From assembly GCF_002775205.1 (NCBI RefSeq), contig NC_036454.1, positions 682,001 through 746,000 on the forward strand: a stretch of DNA of 64,000 nt, given 5' to 3'. Every line of letters begins with the position of its first letter. Within the stretch, counting starts at the first letter, position 1. The notes beneath the pieces were generated by a model. That model saw only the letters and a program-made list of their open reading frames with translations, had not been told where the DNA came from and made no database searches. The stretch is from Xiphophorus maculatus. Its lineage: Eukaryota > Chordata > Actinopteri > Cyprinodontiformes > Poeciliidae. Of this stretch, positions 1-12,637 are shown piece by piece. A program made the position numbers and the translations under genes.

Positions 1-2171
<2,171 letters not shown>

Positions 2172-2188
2172 AGGGAGTTCAGGTTGTG

Positions 2189-4469
2189 ATGTCCGCATCT
2201 AGGTTTGACCGTGTGAGGGAAATGCCTCTCTATGACCAGGTCCCAGTGGGTCCTGGATGGAGGGACACTGAACTGCCCCCTCTCCCACCCCCACCACTAC
2301 TACATGTGACTGTGCCAGCAGTCAGCTTAGATCCCTTCCCCCCTCCTCCCCTACCTGAGCAGCCAGCTGTGGGGCCTGAATCTTTCTATCCCTCCAGTGA
2401 TGAGGAACCAGCTGAGGGGGACTGTGAAGCAATGGACATCAAGCCAGTTCGTCGCTTTATTCCCGATTCTGTCAAAAACCTTTTCCGGGGCAACAGTGGG
2501 AGCCGAAGCAGCAAAGGGTGGCCTGTTACTTCTTCTACACAGCCTCACTCCCCTGCCCCATCAGCCAATAAGAATACCACCTGCCACACCACAACAGGAG
2601 TCCCCTGCTCACCACCCAACTCTGCCCCTCCATCTCCTTCGCTTCCTGGCTCCTATCGGGACCCCTACGGTGGGTCAGGGTGGGGTTATACCTCTCAAAA
2701 GGAGAAAGATGGATTGATGCTGGGTGCTGAAGCTATGGACTTGGGTTCTGCAGTGCACAGTAATTTCTCAGCCCAGACCTACCAGGAGCGGGTGGAGGAG
2801 TACCATCAGCGCTATGCCTACATGAAGTCTTGGGCTGGCCTACTCAGGATCCTGGGTTGTGTGCAGTTGCTACTTGGAGCTGCTGTGTTTGCATGTGTCT
2901 GTGCTTATGTGCACAAGGATAATGAATGGTTTAATATGTATGGATACTCCCAGCCACAGATGTATGGAGGACTTGGTGGAGGGGCTTCAGCATATGGAAA
3001 TGGGGGAAGTATCTACACAGGTCCCAAAACGCCTTTTGTTCTTGTAGTGGCAGGGATAGCATGGATAGTGACTGTAATCCTTGTTGTTCTTGGAATGACT
3101 CTGTACTACAGAGCCATTCTTCTTGATTCCTCTTGGTGGCCACTGACAGAGTGCTCTATCAACTTTGTATTGGCAGTGCTGTATATGGCAGCAGGTATAG
3201 TGTATGTAAGAGACACAACCAGAGGAGGACTATGCTACATGCCCATCTTCAATAATGGAGTCAATGGTGCATTTTGTCGCACAGAGGCTGGCCAAACAGC
3301 AGCCATAGTCTTCCTGTTCCTCACCATGGTGCTCTACTTTATCAGTGCAGGAGTTTGTCTGAAGCTGTGGAGGCACGAAGCAGCCAGGATGAGAAAGGAG
3401 GTGCTGGCACAGGAGGTCTGACCCTAACATCTCTCTTCACCTTCATGAATAAATGTTTAATCTCAGTTAGTAGTTTGACATTACATATATGGTGGAGTTA
3501 TAATCCACCTCCATGTGTACATAAGAAAGACTGCTTTAACTGATTTTAAAACAGTCAGTTTTAAAGCAGTCAGGCTTTAAACATATTTGAGATTTTATTG
3601 AATTGTTTGCTACTCTGGACATGTGGCAAATATCTAAATCAATTGAATTGATCATGAAAGGTTGTAAGGTACCAGAACTACTAACATGTCGAACTAGATT
3701 ACAGAGTCAGAAGGGTTGCAAAAACAGGATTCTTTTACTTGTAGGTGTCCATGCTATATAAGGTAATAAGAAAAAAAGCAGTAGTGATGTAATTGTTTTT
3801 CATCAAGCTCACCAGATCCCTCACCATACAACCTGTCCTACATGACAAAAAGTCCATTACATACATTTCTGGTGTCCATTAAAAATAAAAAAGCTGTGTT
3901 GTGGTGCATGGTGCATAAAATAAATAAATAACAGACACCTCTGCAGTAAGCAACTTTGGGTTCTGCAGACTTCTATAACTCCGTAACTGTCTTTGAATCA
4001 TTTCAAGTTTTAAGCACAAAAAAAAATGTCAAGAACTTTTTATGCACCCTATGGGAAAGTCTTTTTGGCATGCTTGTTTGTAGCTCTAATTGAAAATCAC
4101 TACATACATTTTCCTGCCGAATATATTTCTAATTTGACTGTTGTATCTGCCTCTGCTCTGAACCATTGTTGCTGATATAGAATCAAAGAGCTTTAGCAAT
4201 CTTTGGTTTGTATTTGACTCTGTCCATATCAGTTTTATTTTACTACACACATAGTTTTGACCACAATATATACAGACCCTTTACAAAAAATTAGAATGTC
4301 ATGGAAACATTGCATAATTCCTAAAATTGCATTCAAAATATTACACTTTCATAGGTTATAGTCAGGGTCCACAGTTTAGACTTTTTCAAGTATTTGTTTC
4401 TTTATTTTTACATAATTTCTGCTTCCATCTCATAAAACCCACATAAAGAGGAATTTAATACTGCCTCTG

Positions 4470-4555
<86 letters not shown>

Positions 4556-7500
4556 TACACATATTTCTTTGGCCAATATATATATGGTCATAGCGGTTTA
4601 TGTAGTTAACATAGCTAATGTCCTGTAATATTTTCTATCCATTTCAACAATTTTAGATGAAAACCACTGGATCATCCATCCCACTGTCTGTAGTAAGTAT
4701 GAAGAGTTTTATTTTTTTCCCACCATACTGCATAGACATCTTCACAGTATGTTGTACTAAATGTTTACTGCTGTAGCTGGATTCAGCCTCAAGAGCCTCA
4801 GAGACGACACCTCTTCCTACCATTCAGCCTGACATTATGAATGCTCCAAACAATGCTGGATCTGCTCCTCTCATGGCAGCAGAACCAGAGATTCTTCGAG
4901 GTCACATACCATCTGGATATATTCCCAAACCTGTCATCATAGCAGATTATGTTGCGTGAGTGATCTATTCCATTTTCCAATATGTGTTCTTACATCTGTT
5001 GACATCTTTTTATGATACAATTTTCTGTTATCTTTTTGAGGTGTCCCTTTGGCATTTCTTATGTTTGAAAAGGCTTAAAAACAAATAAGCCTCTAAGTTC
5101 TTGTGTTTCAGTATTGCTGAGTTGAAAGAACCATCTGAAGTTAAACTTAAGTGGAGTTGACCAGAGAGCCCAGGATTTTGTAGATCATTAAATATGATTT
5201 TCTCTTTCCTCGGTATACATACATTTGACAGGAGTCGATTTCTCTATGTAATCTTTTATTGGGAAAGATAAGAAAACATAATAATTAAGTAAGACAGAGG
5301 TGGCCTGTATCAGAGAATGGATGCAATTGAATTGCTGTTTTCCGTACCAGACTATGCATACAGAAAAAAAATAAAAAATAAAAATAGACAATAACTGAAG
5401 CAGTGAACAGGATGCTAATTGACGTAACATTTCTAAAGCTCAACTTTAGAAAACTGCAACATAAAATGGCATTGCTGTGTCACCAAGAATCAATAATAAT
5501 TAGACCCAGAACTTTAACACCTAAATTTAGGTGATTTTAAGGCATTGAAGAATTTAACATACACAACATTTCCAAGCTAGAACCTTTGTATTTGTGTGTT
5601 TCTGGTACACCTGCAAATCAGATGCACAATCGACATTTACAAACAACATGAATGACAAAGAAGCTTCCCTTGGTCCGCTAGGTAAATTTTTGTTTCAAAA
5701 ATAATCTGAAGGGATCCAGGAAACAACTTGTGAGGGTTTTGCATGAACCAGCCAGAGAGACGTTGATGAAAATTCAAAATATAATCTTAATTTATTAACA
5801 AAAAGAATCCAAAAATGATAAATTGGGCCCAAACTGAGGTCAACATAACAAAGTACAACTCAGGTAGTAACAGAACAAACTCAAGCACAAACTGACCTAA
5901 CAAACAAGACATGAGGGGAACTTAAATAGTGGCTGATCAGACCATTAACACACACTAGGGGGTAATTAAACACACAAAAACCTAACAAATATTGGTCAGA
6001 ATATTACTAAATCTATAAATGAAATAAATATCAGAATTTAACTAACTTTCCAAAAGAAGAAACATTAAATAAATGGTAAAATTAAACTAAAGACCAAATT
6101 TCCCCCTCCCCTGGTGAACAAATGGAATGGTCCGCTGAGGAAGTTTGACAACCATATATGGACACCAATCAGCTGGAGCTCATCTCTGATTTTCAGCCAC
6201 AGGTCCAGAGGAAACTGGTAACTCAAAAGAAAAATAATTAATTTGTTGTATTTAACAAAATATACAAAGAACTGACACATAAAGTTAACTAAATGGGTGC
6301 ACAACAAATAGTTAACTAAAGAGTCAGACTAATGAAAACAAATTTAAAGATAAAAATCTAAACTACTCACTAATCAATATATAAAGTAATATTAAGGGGA
6401 AACAAAAAACCATTACCAGCAGTGTCTGCTTGTGACAGTCGGGACAGCTGTCACACAACTGTTCACCGTTCACATTTCTAGAGAAAGATTTTTTTCAAAA
6501 AAGTTCCTTGAATGATCAGGAGTTCTTGAAACAGCTGAAAGCTGAATAGATGTAATAAAACTTTGCACATATCTGAATAATAATAATAATATGTTTCATT
6601 TATAGGCACTTTTCTTGACAGTCAAAAGTGAATGAGTAACATAAATAACAATATAAAAACAATAAATATCTTTATTCTAAATACACATGCCTGTTTATTC
6701 TAACATTTAGCAGCCAAAAGGGTTTTTGAATTCTAAAATATGTTGTCAATATATGGTTTTTAATTAAAATGTGATTCATTTAATTACAGACCTTACAGTT
6801 CACTCAATTACATTTTTTATTGAGTCCCACCATTAATAATAACCATTAGAAATCCAAACAGAAATATCTTCTATATGTTCACTGTAAGGATTTGAGTTTT
6901 TCTGAGTGTTTATTTTAGGTTTCCGTGTCCACTGAGTCTCCGTGTTGTCCTGTCTACCCCTTGATTGTTCCCAGGTGTGTCTCGTTCCCTGATTACCCTC
7001 TGTATATTTATATCCACCTGTGTTTCTTGATCTTTGTCGGGTCATTGCCATTATCTGCCTTGCTGTTTGCATATGTCTCAAGTTTTTTCCTCCAGTTGCT
7101 ACCAGAATTGAGCGTTTGCCTTCTGCTCATCTGTGGTGCCTGGTATTTGGGATTTTGGACTTCGGATTTTGTTAATTTCATCTTTAAATCATCACTTTCT
7201 TCACTTCAAGCTGGGTTCACTTCATCTGCTTCACCACCTCACACCACATATCATGACATTCATGTTTGAACTGCTGACACTGTGCCATTTATTCCACAGT
7301 ATCTGCTCTATGTTCTAAAAGTGCTTCCTGCACTGTTATGTCAGCAGAACAACTTCCATAGCGTAGGTTCAGGGCTCACTATGACAGTCCTGTCTGAAAA
7401 GTGCTTTACACATGATTCTCTTAGAATGGCAATTAGCCATAATCATCTTGCTCAAGATCACCATTCCCTAGTAGCTGTTTAAGGAACAAACATGCAATAA

Positions 7501-8349
7501 ATACAAATTAAAATTATATTTACTTTAAAATGTTCTTTTCATATTTCTTTAAAACCACAAACCTGCTAATGTTATTTGTTTTTATTGGAATATATACTAA
7601 TGGATTTATTGAACCTGAAACAAAATTAATTTGCCTCTGCACATTGATGTGTGATGCCTTTTCAGAAAGTATCCCAGCATCCTCTCGGATGAGGAGAGGG
7701 ATCAGTATAAGGCCGTCTTCAATGACCAGTATGCTGAATACAGAGAGCTTCATGCTGAAGTCCAGATCATGGCTAAGAAGTTTGAAGAGATGGATGAGAT
7801 GATGCAGAATCTCCCCTCAAGGCCCTCAAGTCAAATGGTACATCTCCCACTCAGTCACCTACATACAAAACTGGACATAGACCGAATGCTTCTGCCCATT
7901 AATCCTTTCATTTTTTTTCAGGAGAAAGAACGGATTAGTAGCATCTTATCAGAATATGAAAGGAAGAAAGCTGTGAGTACATGTACAAACTGAGATTTAC
8001 AGCCGATTCGTTGTCCCATTTATTATGATCAAGTCTTTTCACGCTCCAATATTTTTGTGACTCCAATTCACAATAAATATCATCTGAGGGGACATAATAA
8101 GACAAATAAAGATTTGATTGAACTTATAAATGTTAACATTTCTATAGTGTACAAACCATACTTAGCTGTAAGCGTTTTATTCTTTAATTAAGTAAAAAGT
8201 TGTTTCTGACACTGATTAATTTCCTCTTCTACTCATTTTTTTGTCAGGACCCAACTTATTTGGAAAAAAGGGAGCGTTGTGAGTACTTAAAAAGCAAGCT
8301 GTCCCACATCAAACAGAAGATTCAGGAGTACAACAATACCATGGACTAG
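2189..8349 (+). CDS. marveld2: tricellulin (MARVEL domain-containing protein 2)
   Basis: Tight-junction membrane protein concentrated where three epithelial cells meet. Coding exons: 2189-3415, 4657-4692, 4777-4955, 7666-7837, 7922-7972 and 8248-8349 (TAG), all joining in phase, about 588 aa (human 558). The start exon has an acceptor at 2170-2171; the first ATG ([19 protein letters not shown]) matches the family. A Pro-rich N-terminal cytosolic tail is followed by four membrane segments at about residues 219-241, 283-307, 322-340 and 371-394 (MARVEL). A linker contains [19 protein letters not shown], close to the mammalian sequence. The C-terminal OCEL coiled coil (about 482-588) ends with a [14 protein letters not shown] motif. 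The donor after exon 2 (gtctga) is weak, and reading through it stops after one codon. Introns hold microsatellites and repeats. The downstream gene ocln is a paralogue. Which teleost copy this is (a or b) cannot be decided here. Confidence 0.95.
4273..4420. mobile_element. Tc1/mariner-type MITE fragment
   Basis: The left part (CAGACCCTTTACAAAAAATT and the following 'AGAATGTCATGG') resembles a teleost MITE family with a terminus like CCTTTCCAAAAAATTAGAAT. No clear right terminus was found, so the end is approximate. Confidence 0.4.
4470..4560. repeat. compound microsatellite (CT)n(AT)n(AC)n
   Basis: Three dinucleotide tracts in a row: CT from about 4470, AT from about 4508, AC from about 4545. 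It lies in a marveld2 intron. Confidence 0.95.
4956..7665 (+). other. large marveld2 intron, repeat-rich
   Basis: No gene inside. About 5640-6480 looks like an unclassified repeat with a CAGCTGTC-containing palindromic stretch near 6436. About 6880-7260 resembles an LTR-like teleost repeat. The rest is AT-rich and unassigned. Confidence 0.5.
6880..7260 (+). mobile_element. possible LTR-type repeat fragment
   Basis: C/T-rich text of the kind GTCTCCGTGTTGTCCTGTCT followed by TATATTTATATCCACCTGTG resembles a common teleost interspersed repeat that I associate with retrotransposon LTRs. No termini, primer-binding site or target duplication could be defined, so the class is uncertain. Confidence 0.3.
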
Positions 8350-8414
8350 GGTGTTAGAAACATTCATGTCTGTAATCACTTTTCTTTAAAAATACTTTGT
8401 TGTATAAAAGAACA

Positions 8415-8420
8415 ATTAAA
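8415..8420 (+). promoter_or_regulatory. marveld2: polyadenylation signal of marveld2
   Basis: ATTAAA lies 66 nt after the stop codon, followed by a TG/T-rich stretch (about 8435-8450) typical of a downstream element. This implies a very short 3' UTR. Confidence 0.55.
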
Positions 8421-9671
8421 GTTAGTAACTTGTATCTGCTCATTGTTGTGCCTTAATTGTATTAGCCTACGTTTGAAAGAGTCCCATCATATGGATGTGC
8501 TTCAGGCATGGAAACATGGATTGATTTCATTTGAGCCTGTGTCTGTACTAACACATGGAATGGTGTATTCAGCAAAGTGTGGGCAAGGTTACACTGAGGA
8601 AAACATTTTATGTGGATGTAAAACAGACATAAACATAACTTGTTGCTCATTGAACACAGATTTGTCCGAGATCTCAACTTCACGTCTGCTTGATGATTAG
8701 TACCTTTAAACACACTAAAGTCAATGTTCACTTTTAATCAGAATACAAAAAAAATATGTAATCTGTCCGATAGAAATGCAGAAATGAACAGTTCCTTAAC
8801 AGTTTCAACAGTGATATAAATCTAACCTTAAGAGCACAGAACACACCATGTCATTATCAATGAACAAACAGAACAGAAAGATTACAAAAAATTATGTACA
8901 TTCCTGAAACGCCTATAATTTTTTACTACCATGACTGTTTTTGCAGCTGTTTTGTGGTGAAGCAGCTCATCTGTTGTATTATACAATGTAATATAATGCC
9001 TTTTCAAACATTGTTGTGAACCAAACCCTGTGCTGTAGTTCTGCAGACTACAGATCAGGACTGATGCAAAATGTGAGATTTATCTTGTTTTCAGTGCAAC
9101 TCTACTGTTAACTTTACTGTTAAGTCCTATATGTGTGTATTTTGTGTCAGATGTGGTTTTGTTTTATAACCTGGTGTTTTTTTTATAAGAACTCTAGAAT
9201 ACTTTCCTATAACAGATGTGTGTTCTGGGGGACTCTGATGTGTTTGTCTGACTGAGTTATGACGGGATTTTGTGTGATAGAACTCAGAAAACATTAGTAT
9301 TGTACAAACATTTTAAGGCAGTCAGGAGGAGCCTATTAATTGATCAATTTATTTAATATGTACTGTCAAGAAAACCTGAGCTCATCCCACTTCCCCATGC
9401 TGGAGATTTAAGTTTAACAGTAATAATAAATAAAGTTATCTTTAAAATGAATCACTCAAGTGACATCTAGGCCCAACAGTAGACTTAAATGTCAATAAAA
9501 TAAATCTGGTTGTGTGTGTTGTTTTTGTCTCATGCAAACTTTGCTTTAATTCTATTTCTTTTTTCTATCTAATCACAAGAAATCATAGTCAGACAGAGGG
9601 AGTCATGAAACAGGAAGAGCAGGTTTCCTGGAAAAAGAGGAAGTCAGTTTCCAGCCTGCAGATGTATAAGA
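8421..9671. other. intergenic DNA, no gene seen
   Basis: AT-rich and without supported genes. The ORFs at 8443-8731 are on opposite strands over the same bases and show no family features. Confidence 0.6.
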
Positions 9672-10127
9672 ATGGTTGAGACTTTGAGCCAAGATCAAGA
9701 TGGACAAAAAACTCTGCAGCTGAAGAAGAGTCGGGGTCACAGAGCCAAAGACTGTCCTGCGCATTTGGACCAACCCATCAGACCCGCAACATGTGGCTTC
9801 AAATCGCACTTCCTTCATCAGCTGGGTTCAGAGCCCAAAGACAAAGATGAAGATAAAGGCAAAGGCAAAGACCAAGACAAAGGCAAAGAAGAAGAACTGG
9901 TGCCTTCCTTCCTGCCAGCACCCAAGTCCTGTGTGACCTCACCATCCATGCGGAGAAGAAGCTCGTCAGACCTACAGAGATCCCTGCCTTTGTCGATCAA
10001 CTTCCTCCTCCTGCTGCAACACCTTCTTCATCATCAGGCCAGGTCTGGGGTTCGAAACGCCAAACTCCGTCCGTCTCTCTCAAAGGTTCCCTTTTTAGTT
10101 CTCAGTGTCAGCATTAGGGAAAGATAA
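9672..10127 (+). pseudogene. ORF with zinc-knuckle-like piece and K/D/G-rich tract
   Basis: A 151-codon open frame of unknown nature. It contains GHRAKDCPAH, which looks like the end of a CCHC zinc knuckle (G-H-x4-C), followed by a repetitive KDKDEDKGKGKDQDKGKEEE tract. The first two cysteines of a knuckle are missing. This may be the relic of a retroelement gag/ORF1, or chance. No promoter or splice context supports a host gene. Confidence 0.25.
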
Positions 10128-10225
10128 ACTAGATGATTGATTGATGATTGAAACACAAATTTAGAAAGATATGTTGTAAAATTGTAACTTTAAATTCTTT
10201 AATTAAGAAACAAAAGTTCTTTATT

Positions 10226-10402
10226 TTCCTGCGACAGACTGGCAACCTGTCCAGGGTGACCTCGCCTCTCGCCCGGAACGTTAGCTGGAGATGGGCACCA
10301 GCAATCCTCCTGACCCCACTAGGGACAAGGGTGTTAGAAAATGGATGGATGGATGGATGGATGGATGGATGGATGGATGGATGGATGGATGGATGGATGG
10401 CA
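10226..10402 (+). mobile_element. Rex3/RTE-type 3' tail with (GGAT)n
   Basis: The stretch GACTGGCAACCTGTCCAGGG, then GCCTCTCGCCCGGAACGTTA, ends in GTTAGAAAATGGATGG and about fifteen GGAT units (10341-10400). This is the typical 3' end of teleost Rex3-like (RTE clade) retrotransposons or SINEs that share the tail. Confidence 0.7.
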
Positions 10403-10903
10403 GTTCTTCATTTTTAAGGTGTATTCCAAACTTTTCCCTGTAATTCATCTGCCTTTTTTCTATGTTGAGCTAATTCAATGGTACTCAAAAGATACAGAGG
10501 TTTGGGAAATTGACCACTAACTGATCAATTTCCAGTTGTGGGGTTTTCCATTGCATCAGCATTGATGCAATGGGATTCTTGTCAAGTTGAAAATAAAGCT
10601 CCCACTAACAATTTACTTCCAAGATTGCATGGTTGTTCAAAACCTAATGGTATTTTTCTTGATTTGTATTCTATCACTTTTGATAGTATATAAATAATAG
10701 ATAGAAATTAGGCTGGAGATCACAACAATGGTTTACAGATTGCTGTACACACAGTTTTTCTCTCTGACCTTGTTTCTTGCACTATAACAAGTAAACCTAA
10801 AGACTTGAATACATTTCCTCATAAAATTGTCATTAAAATCTCATATTAAATATCTGATGCTTTTATCTTTCTCAGATAAGTTAAGTCTTGAGTCTTTCTT
10901 TTT

Positions 10904-11141
10904 AACCTTTTGTTCAAAAGAGGCGTATAGCAACATTATATAGAAATATAATGTCCATAATTTTTATTTAATAGAAAAACATCATTCAATCCGCCATCTT
11001 TGAACCTAAACTAAAAAAAAAACATTTTCAGCAACCGCTGCTGATTACTGTCGACGATGACGCCACTGAGGACATCCAAAAAGCCAGAAAGCATTATATA
11101 GAAATATAATGTTGCTATACGCCTCTTTTGAACTAAAGGTT
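10904..11141. mobile_element. MITE with ~40-bp terminal inverted repeats
   Basis: The left end AACCTTTTGTTCAAAAGAGG matches the reverse complement of the right end with one mismatch. The match continues through GCGTATAGCAACATTATAT. Internal sequence is about 150 bp and non-coding. Superfamily not determined. Confidence 0.8.
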
Positions 11142-11905
11142 TTATGTCTCAAAGGGATTTATTCTATAAAAATAAATAATAAAAAAGCTACATTTCTTGG
11201 TTTACAAGAAATGCAGCCTAGCCCACCAGCCTAGTGTTGTAAGCATCTTAAAAATAGATAAAATTTTTATGCATTAAAGAGGTCATAGTGATTTGAGATT
11301 TTTGAAAAAGCAGTCATTGTCCAAAGGAAATATTATGAATACCATTGCTAATATTAATTTATTATTGTTATTATAATTTTTTTTTTACCACTTTAAGAGG
11401 TCTTAAAAGTATTTCTGGTAGGAATAAAAAATATTTGACGTTGGGACTTGAGCAGGAGAAATTTTTTCTTTCTGTGAAACAGATTTTTAAAAATGTGCTG
11501 TGCAGAAATTGCAGAAAATTATTTTGCAGGTTTTTTTCTGTTAGAAAAATGGTTCAAACTGTGTGGCTCATGCTGTATGGACTATAAAAGTTGTACATGT
11601 TGCAAACAACGTGTCTCTGAACGGCTCTCAAAATGGCGGTTTAAGTTCCTTTTTTCTTTCCATAAAAACCTGAACGGCTGGTTTCGTCAGTTGGGGACAG
11701 TAACTCTCTTTGTAAGTTTCGCAATGCTTAATTTCGCTGGTCCCCCTCTGACCCGGAAGGTCTTAGTAATGAGGTGTCTCTATTTTAGATTCGATAAATA
11801 TTCGTTTTAGCATTTAAATCACCTGTAGCGTTTATTAATTCTGGAATGAATACAATCGCTGCATACTTATGGCAAGTAAAAAAATCAAGACAAAAAATAA
11901 AATCC

Positions 11906-12003
11906 TACGTATTCTGACTAAAACTGTTGTGTGACCTTGTCTGTTGTAAAAGTCTACGTATTCTGACTAAAACTGTTGTGTGACCTTGTCTGTTGTAAAA
12001 GTC
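11906..12003. repeat. perfect tandem duplication, 49-bp unit x2
   Basis: The unit starting TACGTATTCTGACTAAAACT occurs twice in a row with no visible differences, so the duplication looks recent. Confidence 0.9.
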
Positions 12004-12185
12004 TTGATAATTTTCTGGACATAATGCAATGTGAAGTAGCGACAGTGCTTTTCATTTCAACGAGCTAAAATTAAGACTGGTTTTCCGACTGAAACTAGTC
12101 AGAAAAATAAAAGCTGCGACAGAAGAAGATTTCCTGGAGTGGGAAGTCCAGCTTCTGGGAACTGTAGAAGACCACACCTTTTCTT

Positions 12186-12233
12186 TTTATTTGGAGTGAC
12201 AGTGTTATGAGTAACACTGTCACTCCAAATAAA
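12186..12233. repeat. perfect 22-bp hairpin, 4-nt loop
   Basis: Left arm 12186-12207 (TTTATTTGGAGTGACAGTGT plus TA) is the exact reverse complement of 12212-12233. The loop is TGAG. Confidence 0.95.
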
Positions 12234-12239
12234 CACCTG

Positions 12240-12440
12240 TTATGGAGTGGGGACAGGATAGTCCTGTGTGGCCTGAGGAACAGATCACGTGATGCAAGCA
12301 CACCTGCAGAGGCCAGGTAAGGAGTTCCTGCGCGCGGGGCGTGGATGGATGTTGGCTCGCGCGTGCGCATATTTGGCTTGTTCTTCTTGGACGACGCCAC
12401 TCTGTTGTTCAGGATCAGCTTCATCACAAGGTCGGTCATT
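12240..12440 (+). promoter_or_regulatory. CpG-rich block, possible ocln promoter
   Basis: This is a local island of CpG-containing sequence (GCGCGCGGGGCGTGG, CTCGCGCGTGCGCA) with an E-box-like CACGTG at about 12285, in AT-rich surroundings. A GG|gtaagg-type donor lies near 12316. It is upstream of ocln on the right strand, but more than 5 kb away with a repeat in between. Link to ocln is a guess. Confidence 0.25.
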
Positions 12441-12637
12441 TTTTGATCTTACCGTAATAATTTGATGATCAAAAGTATTCTAATTAAGGCATAACTTATT
12501 TCAATGGATTACTTAAACACTGTTTTTTTCTTTAAAAAATATTTTATTGAGGCCTGTGAATTTTCGCCTGAAGTCTGTCCATTGTTATCCACACTTTTTA
12601 GTGCGACTCTGTTACAAGGTATCAGAAAAACTAATTA

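Larger units (their letters stand above)
3416..4656 (+). other. marveld2 intron after the MARVEL exon
   Basis: No gene inside. It contains a short Tc1-type MITE scrap near 4273 and the compound microsatellite at 4470-4560. The retained intron would add one codon (GTC) and then TGA at 3419-3421. Confidence 0.8.

Noticed and set aside
2351-3543. Several ORFs overlapping the marveld2 exon
   Set aside because: Other-frame shadows; the frame from 2189 has the full MARVEL domain and splices in phase.
6833-7482. ORFs at 6833-7081, 6925-7269, 7133-7318, 7282-7482
   Set aside because: Overlapping frames on both strands in LTR-like repeat text, no domain.
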